From RUG14300 sp964619685 (lineage in GTDB: Bacteria; Bacillota; Clostridia; Christensenellales; CAG-1252), in assembly GCA_964619685.1 (NCBI GenBank), contig CAZUET010000017.1, positions 1-18,519 on the forward strand: DNA of 18,519 nt. Reading direction: 5' to 3'. The position numbers and the translations under genes are program-made. Position 1 is the first letter of the stretch. Every line of letters begins with the position of its first letter. Below, one piece after another: positions 1-6,760 of this stretch. The notes below the pieces were generated by a model. It saw only the letters and a program-made list of their open reading frames with translations. It did not search any database and had not been told where the DNA came from.

Positions 1-29
1 ATAGACAGCGCTTTACTTCTAAAATAATC

Positions 30-72
30 GTAGTAAATAGGGAAATTTATCCCGAATAGATCGATTTACTAC
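30..72 (-). terminator. Probable terminator of the DegV-family gene
   Basis: A 9-bp inverted repeat (30-38 with 64-72) encloses a second small repeat (GGGA/TCCC). On the minus strand it is followed by a T-rich stretch (GATTATTTTAG). The proximal arm overlaps the degV stop codon (69-71). The stem is AT-rich and its loop is large, so the call is moderate. Confidence 0.45.
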
Positions 73-935
73 AGTCTTGACTTAGAATGGAATATTATAG
101 CGATAGTACCCGGTCCGCAATGTGTGCCAATAACGGGTCCTACCGGATAGTGCCAAAGCTCGGTAGACGGATACTTTTCCTTGATAGCCGATTCAAGCTT
201 ATCACCTAACTCGGGGTTATCTGCATCGAGAACGACGATAGGATATTTATCAAGATCTGTTCCTAACTCTTCGATCTTATCTAAGAAATATCTGATAGCC
301 TTCTTTTCGCCCTTGACCTTATCTACTACCTCGAGCTTACCCTCATCGGTTACCGCTATCATCGGCTTGATTGCTAATACCGAACCAAGAACTGCCGAGC
401 TTTTACTAAGTCTACCGCCACGATGTAGATGCATTAAATCGTCAGCCATAAAGTAAACACCTACATGATGAGTAAATTCCTTAAGGAATTCAACTGTTTC
501 GTCAATGGTGTGTCCTTCTTGATAATATTTAACTGCAAAGTATACTTGATAACCTGCACCAAATGAAATATTTTTGGTATCGAATCTTGTAAATTTTACG
601 GCGGGATATTTTTCATTCAATTCTCTAAGAGCAACCTCTAAGTGATCAAAGGTACTGCTTAATTGATCCGAAAAGCTAATATAAAGCATCTCTTCACCTG
701 CTGCAAAATAAGGCTCCAATATCTCAATATATTGAGTGGGATTTAATGCGGAGGTAACAGGCATAGAGCCTTTACGAATTCTCGAATAGAAATCCTTAAA
801 GTCTGTTTCCTTACCGAAATCGTAGAATCTTTCTATTCCGTCAATAGTGTAAGGCATTTTGATAACCTTAGCATTTAATTCATCGGCTTGAGTATACCAT
901 AATTCACAATCTGTATCAAAGAAAATTACGCTCAT
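69..935 (-). CDS. DegV family fatty-acid-binding protein
   Basis: The 288-residue protein has the length and layout of the DegV (EDD) family. These proteins bind a fatty acid in a deep pocket and, as FakB, present it to the kinase FakA. Visible landmarks are the N-terminal FFDTDC strand (cf. TDSxxDL), TSALNP at 61-66, the ISFSDQLSSTF segment at 86-96 that matches the lipid-head binding S/TxxLSGT motif, and the HRGGRLSK segment near 168 followed by the IKPM strand. An AGGAG ribosome binding site lies 7 nt before the ATG at 935. The gene appears monocistronic: the pilin terminator lies upstream and a hairpin lies at its own stop codon. No fakA is visible here, so the role as a fatty-acid kinase subunit is inferred from the family. 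Confidence 0.88.
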   Translation of the reverse strand: MSVIFFDTDCELWYTQADELNAKVIKMPYTIDGIERFYDFGKETDFKDFYSRIRKGSMPVTSALNPTQYIEILEPYFAAGEEMLYISFSDQLSSTFDHLEVALRELNEKYPAVKFTRFDTKNISFGAGYQVYFAVKYYQEGHTIDETVEFLKEFTHHVGVYFMADDLMHLHRGGRLSKSSAVLGSVLAIKPMIAVTDEGKLEVVDKVKGEKKAIRYFLDKIEELGTDLDKYPIVVLDADNPELGDKLESAIKEKYPSTELWHYPVGPVIGTHCGPGTIAIIFHSKSRL

Positions 936-987
936 TTTTATTCTCCTTTTTTTTGTTTGATTTGAAAATTTTTCTTATAAAATAAAC

Positions 988-1020
988 AACGAGGCTTATT
1001 AACCACAAGCCCCGTTATCA
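988..1020 (-). terminator. Intrinsic terminator of the prepilin-like gene
   Basis: The arms at 988-997 and 1007-1016 pair over 10 bp on the minus strand, with one G-U wobble. The minus-strand RNA then runs into a U-rich stretch (GTTTATTTTAT, about 976-987). It lies 18 nt after the stop codon of the prepilin-like gene and upstream of degV. Confidence 0.75.
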
Positions 1021-1037
1021 ACTAAAGATTTCAACTA

Positions 1038-1505
1038 TTAAAAGTTCTCATCGATTTTTTTAATCTCACCAATTTCATACTTGGTGATACCCTTACTCTC
1101 TGTATCATAAACACAATCAATTCTTTGCTTATAATACTTAGTATATACGATTACTGACCACTCTTGACTCTTCAATTTGGAGTTTGTACTTAACAAAATA
1201 TGTATGGAATCGTCGCTACAAGATGTTACATTTGTACCTGTATTATCATCAACGATAAGATCAGGCATAGATCCTTTTAGGAATGCCTTAAAGCTGTCTT
1301 TATCTTCTTTATAATCATCCATAACATTATAATAACCCAACTGAATTTTCAAGCTTGAAGCAGCATCAGTAACAGGTGTTTTACGAGCATTGTTCAAAAC
1401 AGCTATGGTAGCCACTGTAGCGGTACCAGCCAAAACCGCAAGAATTGCGATAACTACTACTAATTCAACGAGGGTGAAACCTCTTTTCTTTTTTAATAAT
1501 CTCAT
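1038..1505 (-). CDS. Type IV prepilin-like protein with class III signal
   Basis: The 155-residue protein opens with a short basic leader (MRLLKKKRG) and then FTLVELVVVIAILAVLAG. This is a textbook prepilin-peptidase site, with cleavage after Gly9, Phe10 as mature +1 and Glu14 at +5, followed by the hydrophobic N-terminal helix. Such proteins are processed by PilD/ComC-type peptidases and assembled into pili, pseudopili or competence filaments. The rest is a small soluble domain of about 110 residues with two cysteines that I cannot place in a subfamily. I chose the ATG at 1505 because GGAGG lies 5 nt before it; the in-frame ATG at 1517 overlaps that ribosome binding site. No pilus assembly gene is nearby, so this is an orphan pilin or pseudopilin. 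Confidence 0.82.
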   Translation of the reverse strand: MRLLKKKRGFTLVELVVVIAILAVLAGTATVATIAVLNNARKTPVTDAASSLKIQLGYYNVMDDYKEDKDSFKAFLKGSMPDLIVDDNTGTNVTSCSDDSIHILLSTNSKLKSQEWSVIVYTKYYKQRIDCVYDTESKGITKYEIGEIKKIDENF

Positions 1506-1543
1506 AGATTCCTCCATAACCTTTTCATTACGAAATCAAATTA

Positions 1544-1573
1544 ATTATACTATAATCACTTTTCGCTTGTCAA
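1544..1573 (-). promoter_or_regulatory. Consensus sigma-A promoter of the prepilin-like gene
   Basis: The minus strand carries TTGACA (1568-1573), an 18-bp spacer and TATAAT (1544-1549). The -10 box lies 38 nt upstream of the prepilin ATG. Both hexamers match the consensus perfectly. Confidence 0.8.
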
Positions 1574-1595
1574 TAGGCATTAAATTATAAAAGTA

Positions 1596-2591
1596 TTATT
1601 TTTTCTTATTTAAAACTAATTTATTTAATTTTTCAGGTTTTGCTGTCCTTTTCAACCGTTCTTTGAACAACAAAACTACAATTAGCACTCCCAAACCGAT
1701 TCCAAAATAACTAAAAAAGGGATATATTGCCGAAACCATAGAATCAAACGGGAATACCGATATCAAAAAGCATAACACGAATATAAATGCATATACAATA
1801 GTTTTATCAAAATGCATTTTTCCGAAATCAAGGCTTATCTCCAAGCAATTCACCATGGTTGAGTATATTGCAAATATTATTACGATGTACGCCAACCAGC
1901 CTAATCCATGGGCTTTACTCGAGACAAGAAACGGCATTATCTCGTGAATAGGCACGCAAGCTTTTCGCATACAAACAATCAATATGTTTAGACCTACAGC
2001 TACTGCTACTCCGCATAAAGATATATCCTTGATAGGCATTTCTTTACCCTCTCGATACATTAAAGCACTTTCAAAGAATATATTCATACATGAATATGAA
2101 AAGCCTCTAAAAAATAAAAAATTCCCCTCTATCTTACCCTTATTGATTATCGATACGACAAAAACGGCAACGATAATAACAGGAACTGCAATAATATTAA
2201 AGATCTTCATCGCTTTATTTCCAAAAACGGATATTATCATGCATACAACAAGAGATATAAGCACTATAAACGGAGAATGTGTTATTTCTTTGATTGCCGA
2301 TAGCATTATCCCAACCGTTAACATTCCAGAAACAGCAAATATGCCACCAAGTATTGATTCAAACTTTTCGTTAAGCACCCGTCTTTTACCTGCATAAAGC
2401 ATCAACGAACATAAAAAACCTGCAGTAACCGACGCAACTATTATAGTAAATACATCGGTTGAATCAAAATATAACTGCACTTCTTGACCTGTGGCAAACC
2501 CCGCACCGACCATAGTGCCTATATAAACAACGGCAACTCTTAACCAATTAGCTTTATTCCTCATAAAAAAGAGTATGATTTTTATTTTCAA
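1596..2591 (-). CDS. YkvI-like multipass membrane protein (transporter fold)
   Basis: This 331-residue protein is strongly hydrophobic, with about ten predicted transmembrane segments. Near the N-terminus (about 21-37) it has VYIGTMVGAGFATGQEV, the hallmark of the YkvI family (COG3949). That family is distantly related to APC/NSS-type secondary transporters, whose first helix is similarly glycine-broken. No substrate is known for the family and none can be read from the sequence. The C-terminus is a basic tail (about 308-331). The start at 2591 is supported only by a weak AGGTTAGG-like element. A later ATG at residue 10 has no ribosome binding site. The gene diverges from the small gene at 2645. 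Confidence 0.78.
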   Translation of the reverse strand: MKIKIILFFMRNKANWLRVAVVYIGTMVGAGFATGQEVQLYFDSTDVFTIIVASVTAGFLCSLMLYAGKRRVLNEKFESILGGIFAVSGMLTVGIMLSAIKEITHSPFIVLISLVVCMIISVFGNKAMKIFNIIAVPVIIVAVFVVSIINKGKIEGNFLFFRGFSYSCMNIFFESALMYREGKEMPIKDISLCGVAVAVGLNILIVCMRKACVPIHEIMPFLVSSKAHGLGWLAYIVIIFAIYSTMVNCLEISLDFGKMHFDKTIVYAFIFVLCFLISVFPFDSMVSAIYPFFSYFGIGLGVLIVVLLFKERLKRTAKPEKLNKLVLNKKK

Positions 2592-2609
2592 TATAAAACC
2601 TAACCTTTA

Positions 2610-2639
2610 TACACATCCATAAAAATTATTGCATATTAT
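2610..2639 (+). promoter_or_regulatory. Possible promoter for a leaderless transcript of the small gene
   Basis: TACACA (2610-2615), an 18-bp spacer and TATTAT (2634-2639) end only 5 nt before the ATG at 2645, and no Shine-Dalgarno sequence precedes that ATG. The hexamers match the sigma-A consensus at 4/6 and 5/6. The region is AT-rich, so chance matches are possible. Confidence 0.35.
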
Positions 2640-2644
2640 TATTT

Positions 2645-2905
2645 ATGGACGATCTCGATCTATTGAAAAATCTATTATCATTATCAGGTGTGAAAAACCA
2701 AAGGCTTTGCAAAACGCTAACTATGCTCGAATCCGTCCGAAAAATCAACAAGGACGGTTTTGATCAAGAATCGATAATTAGTTTATTATCTCAATACAAT
2801 CCAAAGCTTAAGCCATTAATTGCAATCTTAAAAAATGAAAGGAAAAAAGATTGCGATAATGGCAAAACAGAGGATCCAATACAATACAACCGTCCATATA
2901 AGTAA
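2645..2905 (+). CDS. Small protein of unknown function
   Basis: I do not recognise this 86-residue protein. It is predicted helical and soluble, with Leu-rich segments near the N-terminus (DDLDLLKNLLSLSG) and in the middle (SIISLLSQYNPKLKPLIAIL), followed by a polar charged tail. It has no signal peptide and no membrane helix. No ribosome binding site precedes the ATG; a -10-like TATTAT sits 5 nt upstream instead. The next small gene follows after 11 nt, so the two probably form one transcription unit. Coding status is supported by the compact arrangement with that neighbour. Translation of the first gene is less certain than that of the second. Confidence 0.62.
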   Translation: MDDLDLLKNLLSLSGVKNQRLCKTLTMLESVRKINKDGFDQESIISLLSQYNPKLKPLIAILKNERKKDCDNGKTEDPIQYNRPYK

Positions 2906-2916
2906 TAAGGAGTTTT

Positions 2917-3177
2917 ATGAGATCAATTAAGGACCAATTAAAGAACAAAAACAAAACAACAGACGATCATATCGATATGAATAGATCAATAGAAGAATTA
3001 TCGCAAAAAAGCGAAAGCGAACTAATGCAGGAGCTTTTATCGGTTGCAAATGCAAAAAGAAAGGACGGAACGCTCGACAACTCTTCCCTTGAAGAATTCC
3101 GTAAAACCATTGCACCGTCCTTAAACTCCGAACAGCTTAGCAAGCTGAACGATATCATTAACATGTTAAAAAAATAA
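2917..3177 (+). CDS. Small charged helical protein of unknown function
   Basis: This 86-residue protein has a very polar N-terminal third (about 1-22, many Lys and Asp), followed by a helical domain: SIEELSQKSESELMQELLSV, a turn KDGTLDN, and further helices ending in INMLKK. The motif of helix, short Gly-Asn loop and C-terminal helix suggests a small structural or interaction domain, but I cannot name a family. AAGGAG (2907-2912) lies 4 nt before the ATG, a strong ribosome binding site that supports real translation. It follows the gene ending at 2905 and ends 11 nt before the convergent S41 peptidase gene. Confidence 0.72.
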   Translation: MRSIKDQLKNKNKTTDDHIDMNRSIEELSQKSESELMQELLSVANAKRKDGTLDNSSLEEFRKTIAPSLNSEQLSKLNDIINMLKK

Positions 3178-3188
3178 AAATCAACTTG

Positions 3189-4433
3189 TTATTTTGACAA
3201 TATTTCAAGAGCTTTTACTATTTCTGCATCGTCTACAAGAGCATGAATGTCGCTTTTGGCAACTTGAATATCGGGTACGATTCCGTTTTGGTGAATGCAG
3301 TATCGACCATCCTCATATGACGGATCGATTATATAATAATATCCACTTACGAGCATTATATAATAGCTGTCATTAAAAGCGTCCGAGGTACTTGTTATAT
3401 CCTCTATTTTGGGTGATCTCGACTGGAATACACCCTTACCGTATGTTTTATTACCTACAACTGTGGTGTTATCCGAATTATATGCTCTTAATGCACCTGT
3501 AAGTGCCTCGGCTGCCGATGCGGTGTTTTCATCCACTAAGACAACAACAGGCATATCAACATAGTTATCTTCACTAACCTTGACCATTACTTCAGCATTT
3601 CCCTTAGCATAGCTTAGACTAAGAATATCACGAGGCTTACCGTTATCAAGAGGAACAAAGTAAGATGCAATATGAGATAGAATTGACGCAGAACCACCGG
3701 GATTACCTCTAAGATCAAGAATAAGTGATGATTTTCCGTCGTCAACAAGTGACGCCATACAGGAATCAAATTCGTCATTTACGCTGACGATTATTCCGCT
3801 TGACAGCTTTGTTTCGGAAAAATCACTAAGCCTGATATAACCGACTTCTTCGCTTATATCCGATATATAAACTGCACGAGGAACATATTTATCCACCTTA
3901 GTATACGAATAATCGCCTACTATCACACCATCACGCTTGATAGTTAACACAATCTCTGTGCCGACTCCACCCGAAACAAGGCTATTAAACACAGAGGATG
4001 AAGCGCCCTCTACCCGTTCACCGTTTACTGCATATATAAAGTCACCACGCTTCAAGTAAAAACCGTCTGATTTCGTCTCGCTTGCAGGGAAGCCGTCATA
4101 GATATGACTTATGATATGCTCATTGTACTTCGTTCGAGTTATAGCTACACCCAAGGTCGCATTTGATATTGTAGTAACGGTATCATCTGTCAAATAAGAA
4201 AAATCGTCAAGCGCTGTAATCAATGCGTATGCCGTCATATAATCCATTTTATCAAGATCTACATCTCCTATATAGTTTGCTTTGACATACTCGACGACCT
4301 TTCCAAGAAAATCGAAGTCATCGCTCCAATCATCCTTTGAGCTATTGACAGGAGTATATAGACATGAACAAAAAATACCAAGTACAGATACTATAAGCAA
4401 AATGCATAATATTATTTTTATATTGCGTTTCAT
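3189..4433 (-). CDS. S41 family (CtpA-like) carboxy-terminal processing peptidase
   Basis: The 414-residue protein has an N-terminal membrane anchor or signal (about 5-24, ending IFCSC) and an extracytoplasmic helical region. A PDZ-like segment runs from about 92 to 180 (TLGVAITR, GFYLKRGDFIYAVNGE), followed by the S41 catalytic domain. The catalytic elements are intact: DLRGNPGG at 240-247, nucleophile Ser306 in ENTASAAE, Lys333 in TYGKG and Gln337 four residues later, giving the Ser-Lys-Gln arrangement of CtpA. Cys22/Cys24 could be a non-canonical lipobox, so it may be a lipoprotein. AAGGAG stands 9 nt before the ATG at 4433. The neighbouring ABC ATPase ends 67 nt upstream with no clear terminator, so read-through transcription is possible. 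The substrate is unknown. Confidence 0.9.
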   Translation of the reverse strand: MKRNIKIILCILLIVSVLGIFCSCLYTPVNSSKDDWSDDFDFLGKVVEYVKANYIGDVDLDKMDYMTAYALITALDDFSYLTDDTVTTISNATLGVAITRTKYNEHIISHIYDGFPASETKSDGFYLKRGDFIYAVNGERVEGASSSVFNSLVSGGVGTEIVLTIKRDGVIVGDYSYTKVDKYVPRAVYISDISEEVGYIRLSDFSETKLSSGIIVSVNDEFDSCMASLVDDGKSSLILDLRGNPGGSASILSHIASYFVPLDNGKPRDILSLSYAKGNAEVMVKVSEDNYVDMPVVVLVDENTASAAEALTGALRAYNSDNTTVVGNKTYGKGVFQSRSPKIEDITSTSDAFNDSYYIMLVSGYYYIIDPSYEDGRYCIHQNGIVPDIQVAKSDIHALVDDAEIVKALEILSK

Positions 4434-4500
4434 ATGAAATTTCTCCTTTCCTGTGGAGTTCCGATATTATGTTTACAAGTAAAAATCCAAAAAATCAATG

Positions 4501-5526
4501 TTATTTAGAATATATAAGTCGCTCGGTAACTGCATCATATAATGCGATTTTATCAAGGTCAAGTCCTACTAATGGTGAGCCTATTAGAGAGTAAAACTCG
4601 ATTCCATAAACATTTATTAGGTGAACCTTTCCCATCGGCGTTGAAAGTGAATAGATATGCTCCGCTTCTATTTCACCATCAATAAAGGCATCAGAATTAA
4701 AGCCTAAAATAGCATTTTTTCCAATATAGCTTTCAGCTAAACTACCGACAAGAGATATGTCGAATTGACGATCAAAAAGGAGAAAACCATGCTCGTTTAA
4801 TACTACTTCCACTTTATTATAAAAAGGAATAAATAACTCGGCTGTTTGTAAGCATTTCGGTTGCTTTAAAAAATCAGACGGGTATCCATTTTCGAGATCA
4901 TAGCCGTACGATAAAACAAGTGTTGGACGATTAAGTAATTCTACCTCTTCGGCACTATCGGTTGCATATATAACAATTGCATTAACTTGAAATATAAATT
5001 TAACAAGTAAAGCAAAAACTCTACGCCTTTCAGACGGATTCAAATGCGACAATGGATTATCGAGCAAGATCACATCACTATCACGATAAAATGCTCTCAA
5101 TAATGCACATTTAACTCTATCTTCGTTAGATAAACGGAATACCGCATTATCAAGTAAATACTCAGAAACACCAAATCTATCCAGCCATTCGTTAACTATT
5201 TTCTCACGCTCTTCAATAGGTATTTTTCGAAGTTTCAATGGGTAATGAAGATTATACTTTAAGCTTCTACGCTCAAAAAATGCAAGATCGTCAAACACCA
5301 TATTAATATGAGTATTCTTATTCAAGGAGATTTTTTCGCCGTCAATAGTGATAGATCCGTCATGAACATAGTTAATACCTGCAATGGCTTTTAATAGACT
5401 TGTTTTACCCGATCCAATATCACCAAAAACTACATTTACACCGTTTGTAAATGTATGATTAATCGAATGTAGGCAATCGGCATGCCCGAAATAGTTAAGG
5501 GTTACTTCATTCAGCTTTAATTCCAT
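4501..5526 (-). CDS. MalK/UgpC-like ABC ATPase with degenerate catalytic motifs
   Basis: This 341-residue protein has the architecture of sugar-importer ATPases (MalK/UgpC type): a nucleotide-binding domain at about 1-215 and a C-terminal OB/TOBE-like domain at about 220-341. Walker A is intact (GDIGSGKT, 35-42). The other catalytic elements are not. The Q-loop Gln is Asp79 (MVFDD), the signature LSGGQ is LSNED (132-136), the catalytic Glu after the Walker B Asp156 is Asn157, the D-loop reads SHLNP, and the H-loop His aligns with Asp190 (IYATDSAEE). I infer that it can bind nucleotide but hydrolyses it poorly or not at all, and may regulate or pair with another ATPase. No permease or binding protein is nearby. 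There is no Shine-Dalgarno sequence. A perfect promoter ends 6 nt before the ATG. Confidence 0.85.
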   Translation of the reverse strand: MELKLNEVTLNYFGHADCLHSINHTFTNGVNVVFGDIGSGKTSLLKAIAGINYVHDGSITIDGEKISLNKNTHINMVFDDLAFFERRSLKYNLHYPLKLRKIPIEEREKIVNEWLDRFGVSEYLLDNAVFRLSNEDRVKCALLRAFYRDSDVILLDNPLSHLNPSERRRVFALLVKFIFQVNAIVIYATDSAEEVELLNRPTLVLSYGYDLENGYPSDFLKQPKCLQTAELFIPFYNKVEVVLNEHGFLLFDRQFDISLVGSLAESYIGKNAILGFNSDAFIDGEIEAEHIYSLSTPMGKVHLINVYGIEFYSLIGSPLVGLDLDKIALYDAVTERLIYSK

Positions 5527-5532
5527 AAAAAT

Positions 5533-5561
5533 ATTATATATTTTTGTACCACCAATGTCAA
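5533..5561 (-). promoter_or_regulatory. Perfect-consensus promoter predicting a leaderless mRNA
   Basis: On the minus strand TTGACA (5556-5561), a 17-bp spacer and TATAAT (5533-5538) are followed by six bases and then the ATG of the ABC ATPase (5526-5524). Normal initiation about 7 nt after the -10 box would start the RNA at or next to the A of the ATG. No ribosome binding site lies in between. Confidence 0.85.
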
Positions 5562-5635
5562 GACCGTTAGAAAAAATGTATATGTTTTCGTCCTCAATAT
5601 AATAATTTGAGTTTTCATTAGCGTCCGCAAGATAC

Positions 5636-5654
5636 CAAATTGTTAAACAATTTG
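5636..5654. repeat. Perfect 19-bp palindrome in an intergenic gap
   Basis: CAAATTGTT and AACAATTTG are perfect inverted arms around a single A. A short T-run (ATTTTT) follows only on the plus strand, where no gene ends. It could be a protein-binding site, or the edge of the repeat next to it, rather than the ddl terminator. Confidence 0.6.
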
Positions 5655-5661
5655 ATTTTTG

Positions 5662-5706
5662 CTTCGATCCAATTTCGACTTCACTAACCCTCCGCTCAGC
5701 ATGACA
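5662..5706. repeat. Likely diverged dispersed intergenic repeat
   Basis: The plus strand reads TTCGATCC, then TTTCGACTTC, about eleven unrelated bases, and CGCTCAGCATGACA. From memory this resembles the widespread small intergenic element of the form ATCCTTCGACTTCGCTCAGGATGACA seen between genes in many bacterial genomes. Here an insertion splits the core. Together with the palindrome this is the only notable content of the gene-free stretch 5527-5728 apart from the promoter at 5533-5561. Confidence 0.4.
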
Positions 5707-5728
5707 GGACGGGAACTATAAAACGCAC

Positions 5729-6748
5729 CTACTTCGTTTTGCTTCCCTTAAAGCCGTTGGCATACTCTCGTATTATTTCGGTACTATATCTTATTTGAGG
5801 CTTAGTACCACGCTTTATTCCCTCTTGTATCAAAATATTTATCAATTTTGAAAAATCAAGTCCGATTGCAGAAAAAAGATAATACGATAGCGAACCTGGA
5901 ATGGTATTAATCTCATTAATAAAAAGCTCATCTCTCGACAATAAATAATCAATTCGAACGACACCGAATAAATCAAGTTTTTGATAAACATCAACACTTA
6001 ATTTTCGAATTTTCTCTCTTAGCTCATCACTTATTTTTGCAGGTATTTCACGCTCTCCTTTACGGTATTTATCATCGAAATCGAGATATTTTCCCTTATG
6101 TAAGGGCTTCTCCACTTCGGACGATACTACTTCTCCGTTCTTTAAAACGACTGCACAATTTAGCTCAATAGCATCATTCAAAAATGGCTCTATTATGTAT
6201 CTCCCGAAACATTCCGCATTTTTCTTAGCCTTAATCAATGACTCCTCATTATCTGCTATCGAAATTCCTATACTCGAGCCTAACACTGTTGGTTTAAGTA
6301 TACAAGGGAAATCTACTCCATTCCATTCCTTTACCACATTAAAGCCAAGAGTTTTCAATTTTTCCTTTGTTAATGATTTATCCATACATATATGCGACGA
6401 TGCCATATCACAAGAGGTGTAAGGAATAGAATAATATTCTAATAATGCCGACAATGTTCCGTCCTCACCCTCTCCACCATGTGTTGCAACAAGGGCACAA
6501 TCTATAGAAACAAAACGCCGTCCTATTCTCAATCCGTGCTCGGTAAAAATTGCTTTTTTATCTTTTGTATTGTTCAAATATGACGAAAAAGAGCGAAAAT
6601 TTTTCTTTAAGTACATAACGCCGTCCCTCATATAAATAGGCACGATCTTATAATTATCGGGGAAAAAAGTACCAATTTGAATGGCTGTTAATATAGATAT
6701 CTCGTGTTCGTATGATCTACCACCATAAAACAATGCAACTGTAAACAT
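5729..6748 (-). CDS. ddl: D-alanine--D-alanine ligase
   Basis: The 339-residue protein is an ATP-grasp ligase that joins two D-alanines for peptidoglycan precursors in the cytoplasm. Motifs in order: YGGRSYEHEISI (8-19), HGGEGEDG (90-97), KPTVLGSSIG (152-161), the omega-loop with DDKY (225-228), RIDYL, and NEINTIPG (278-285), which supplies Mg ligands. The omega-loop Tyr228 appears to match the Tyr of D-Ala-D-Ala enzymes (E. coli DdlB Tyr216) rather than the Phe of D-Ala-D-Lac types, so I predict the ordinary D-Ala-D-Ala product. AGGAG lies 5 nt before the ATG. The gene sits 12 nt after murF, whose product uses this dipeptide, and is the last gene of the long minus-strand unit. Confidence 0.95.
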   Translation of the reverse strand: MFTVALFYGGRSYEHEISILTAIQIGTFFPDNYKIVPIYMRDGVMYLKKNFRSFSSYLNNTKDKKAIFTEHGLRIGRRFVSIDCALVATHGGEGEDGTLSALLEYYSIPYTSCDMASSHICMDKSLTKEKLKTLGFNVVKEWNGVDFPCILKPTVLGSSIGISIADNEESLIKAKKNAECFGRYIIEPFLNDAIELNCAVVLKNGEVVSSEVEKPLHKGKYLDFDDKYRKGEREIPAKISDELREKIRKLSVDVYQKLDLFGVVRIDYLLSRDELFINEINTIPGSLSYYLFSAIGLDFSKLINILIQEGIKRGTKPQIRYSTEIIREYANGFKGSKTK

Positions 6749-6760
6749 ATTATCTCCTTT

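Noticed and set aside
1984..2397. Plus-strand open frame of 137 codons
   Set aside because: It lies antisense inside the YkvI-like gene, lacks a ribosome binding site and has no recognisable protein features.
2631..2644. Sporulation sigma-E/K type -10 box (CATAnnnT) before the small gene
   Set aside because: CATATTAT fits, but the -35 element is not convincing and AT-rich sequence gives such matches by chance.
3178..3188. Shared terminator between the convergent small gene and the S41 peptidase gene
   Set aside because: Only a weak AT-only inverted repeat (AAAATAA/TTATTTT) surrounds the gap; there is no stable stem.
5636..5660. Palindrome as the terminator of ddl
   Set aside because: The T-run after the hairpin lies on the plus strand, while ddl is on the minus strand. 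On the minus strand the hairpin is followed by GTATCTTG.
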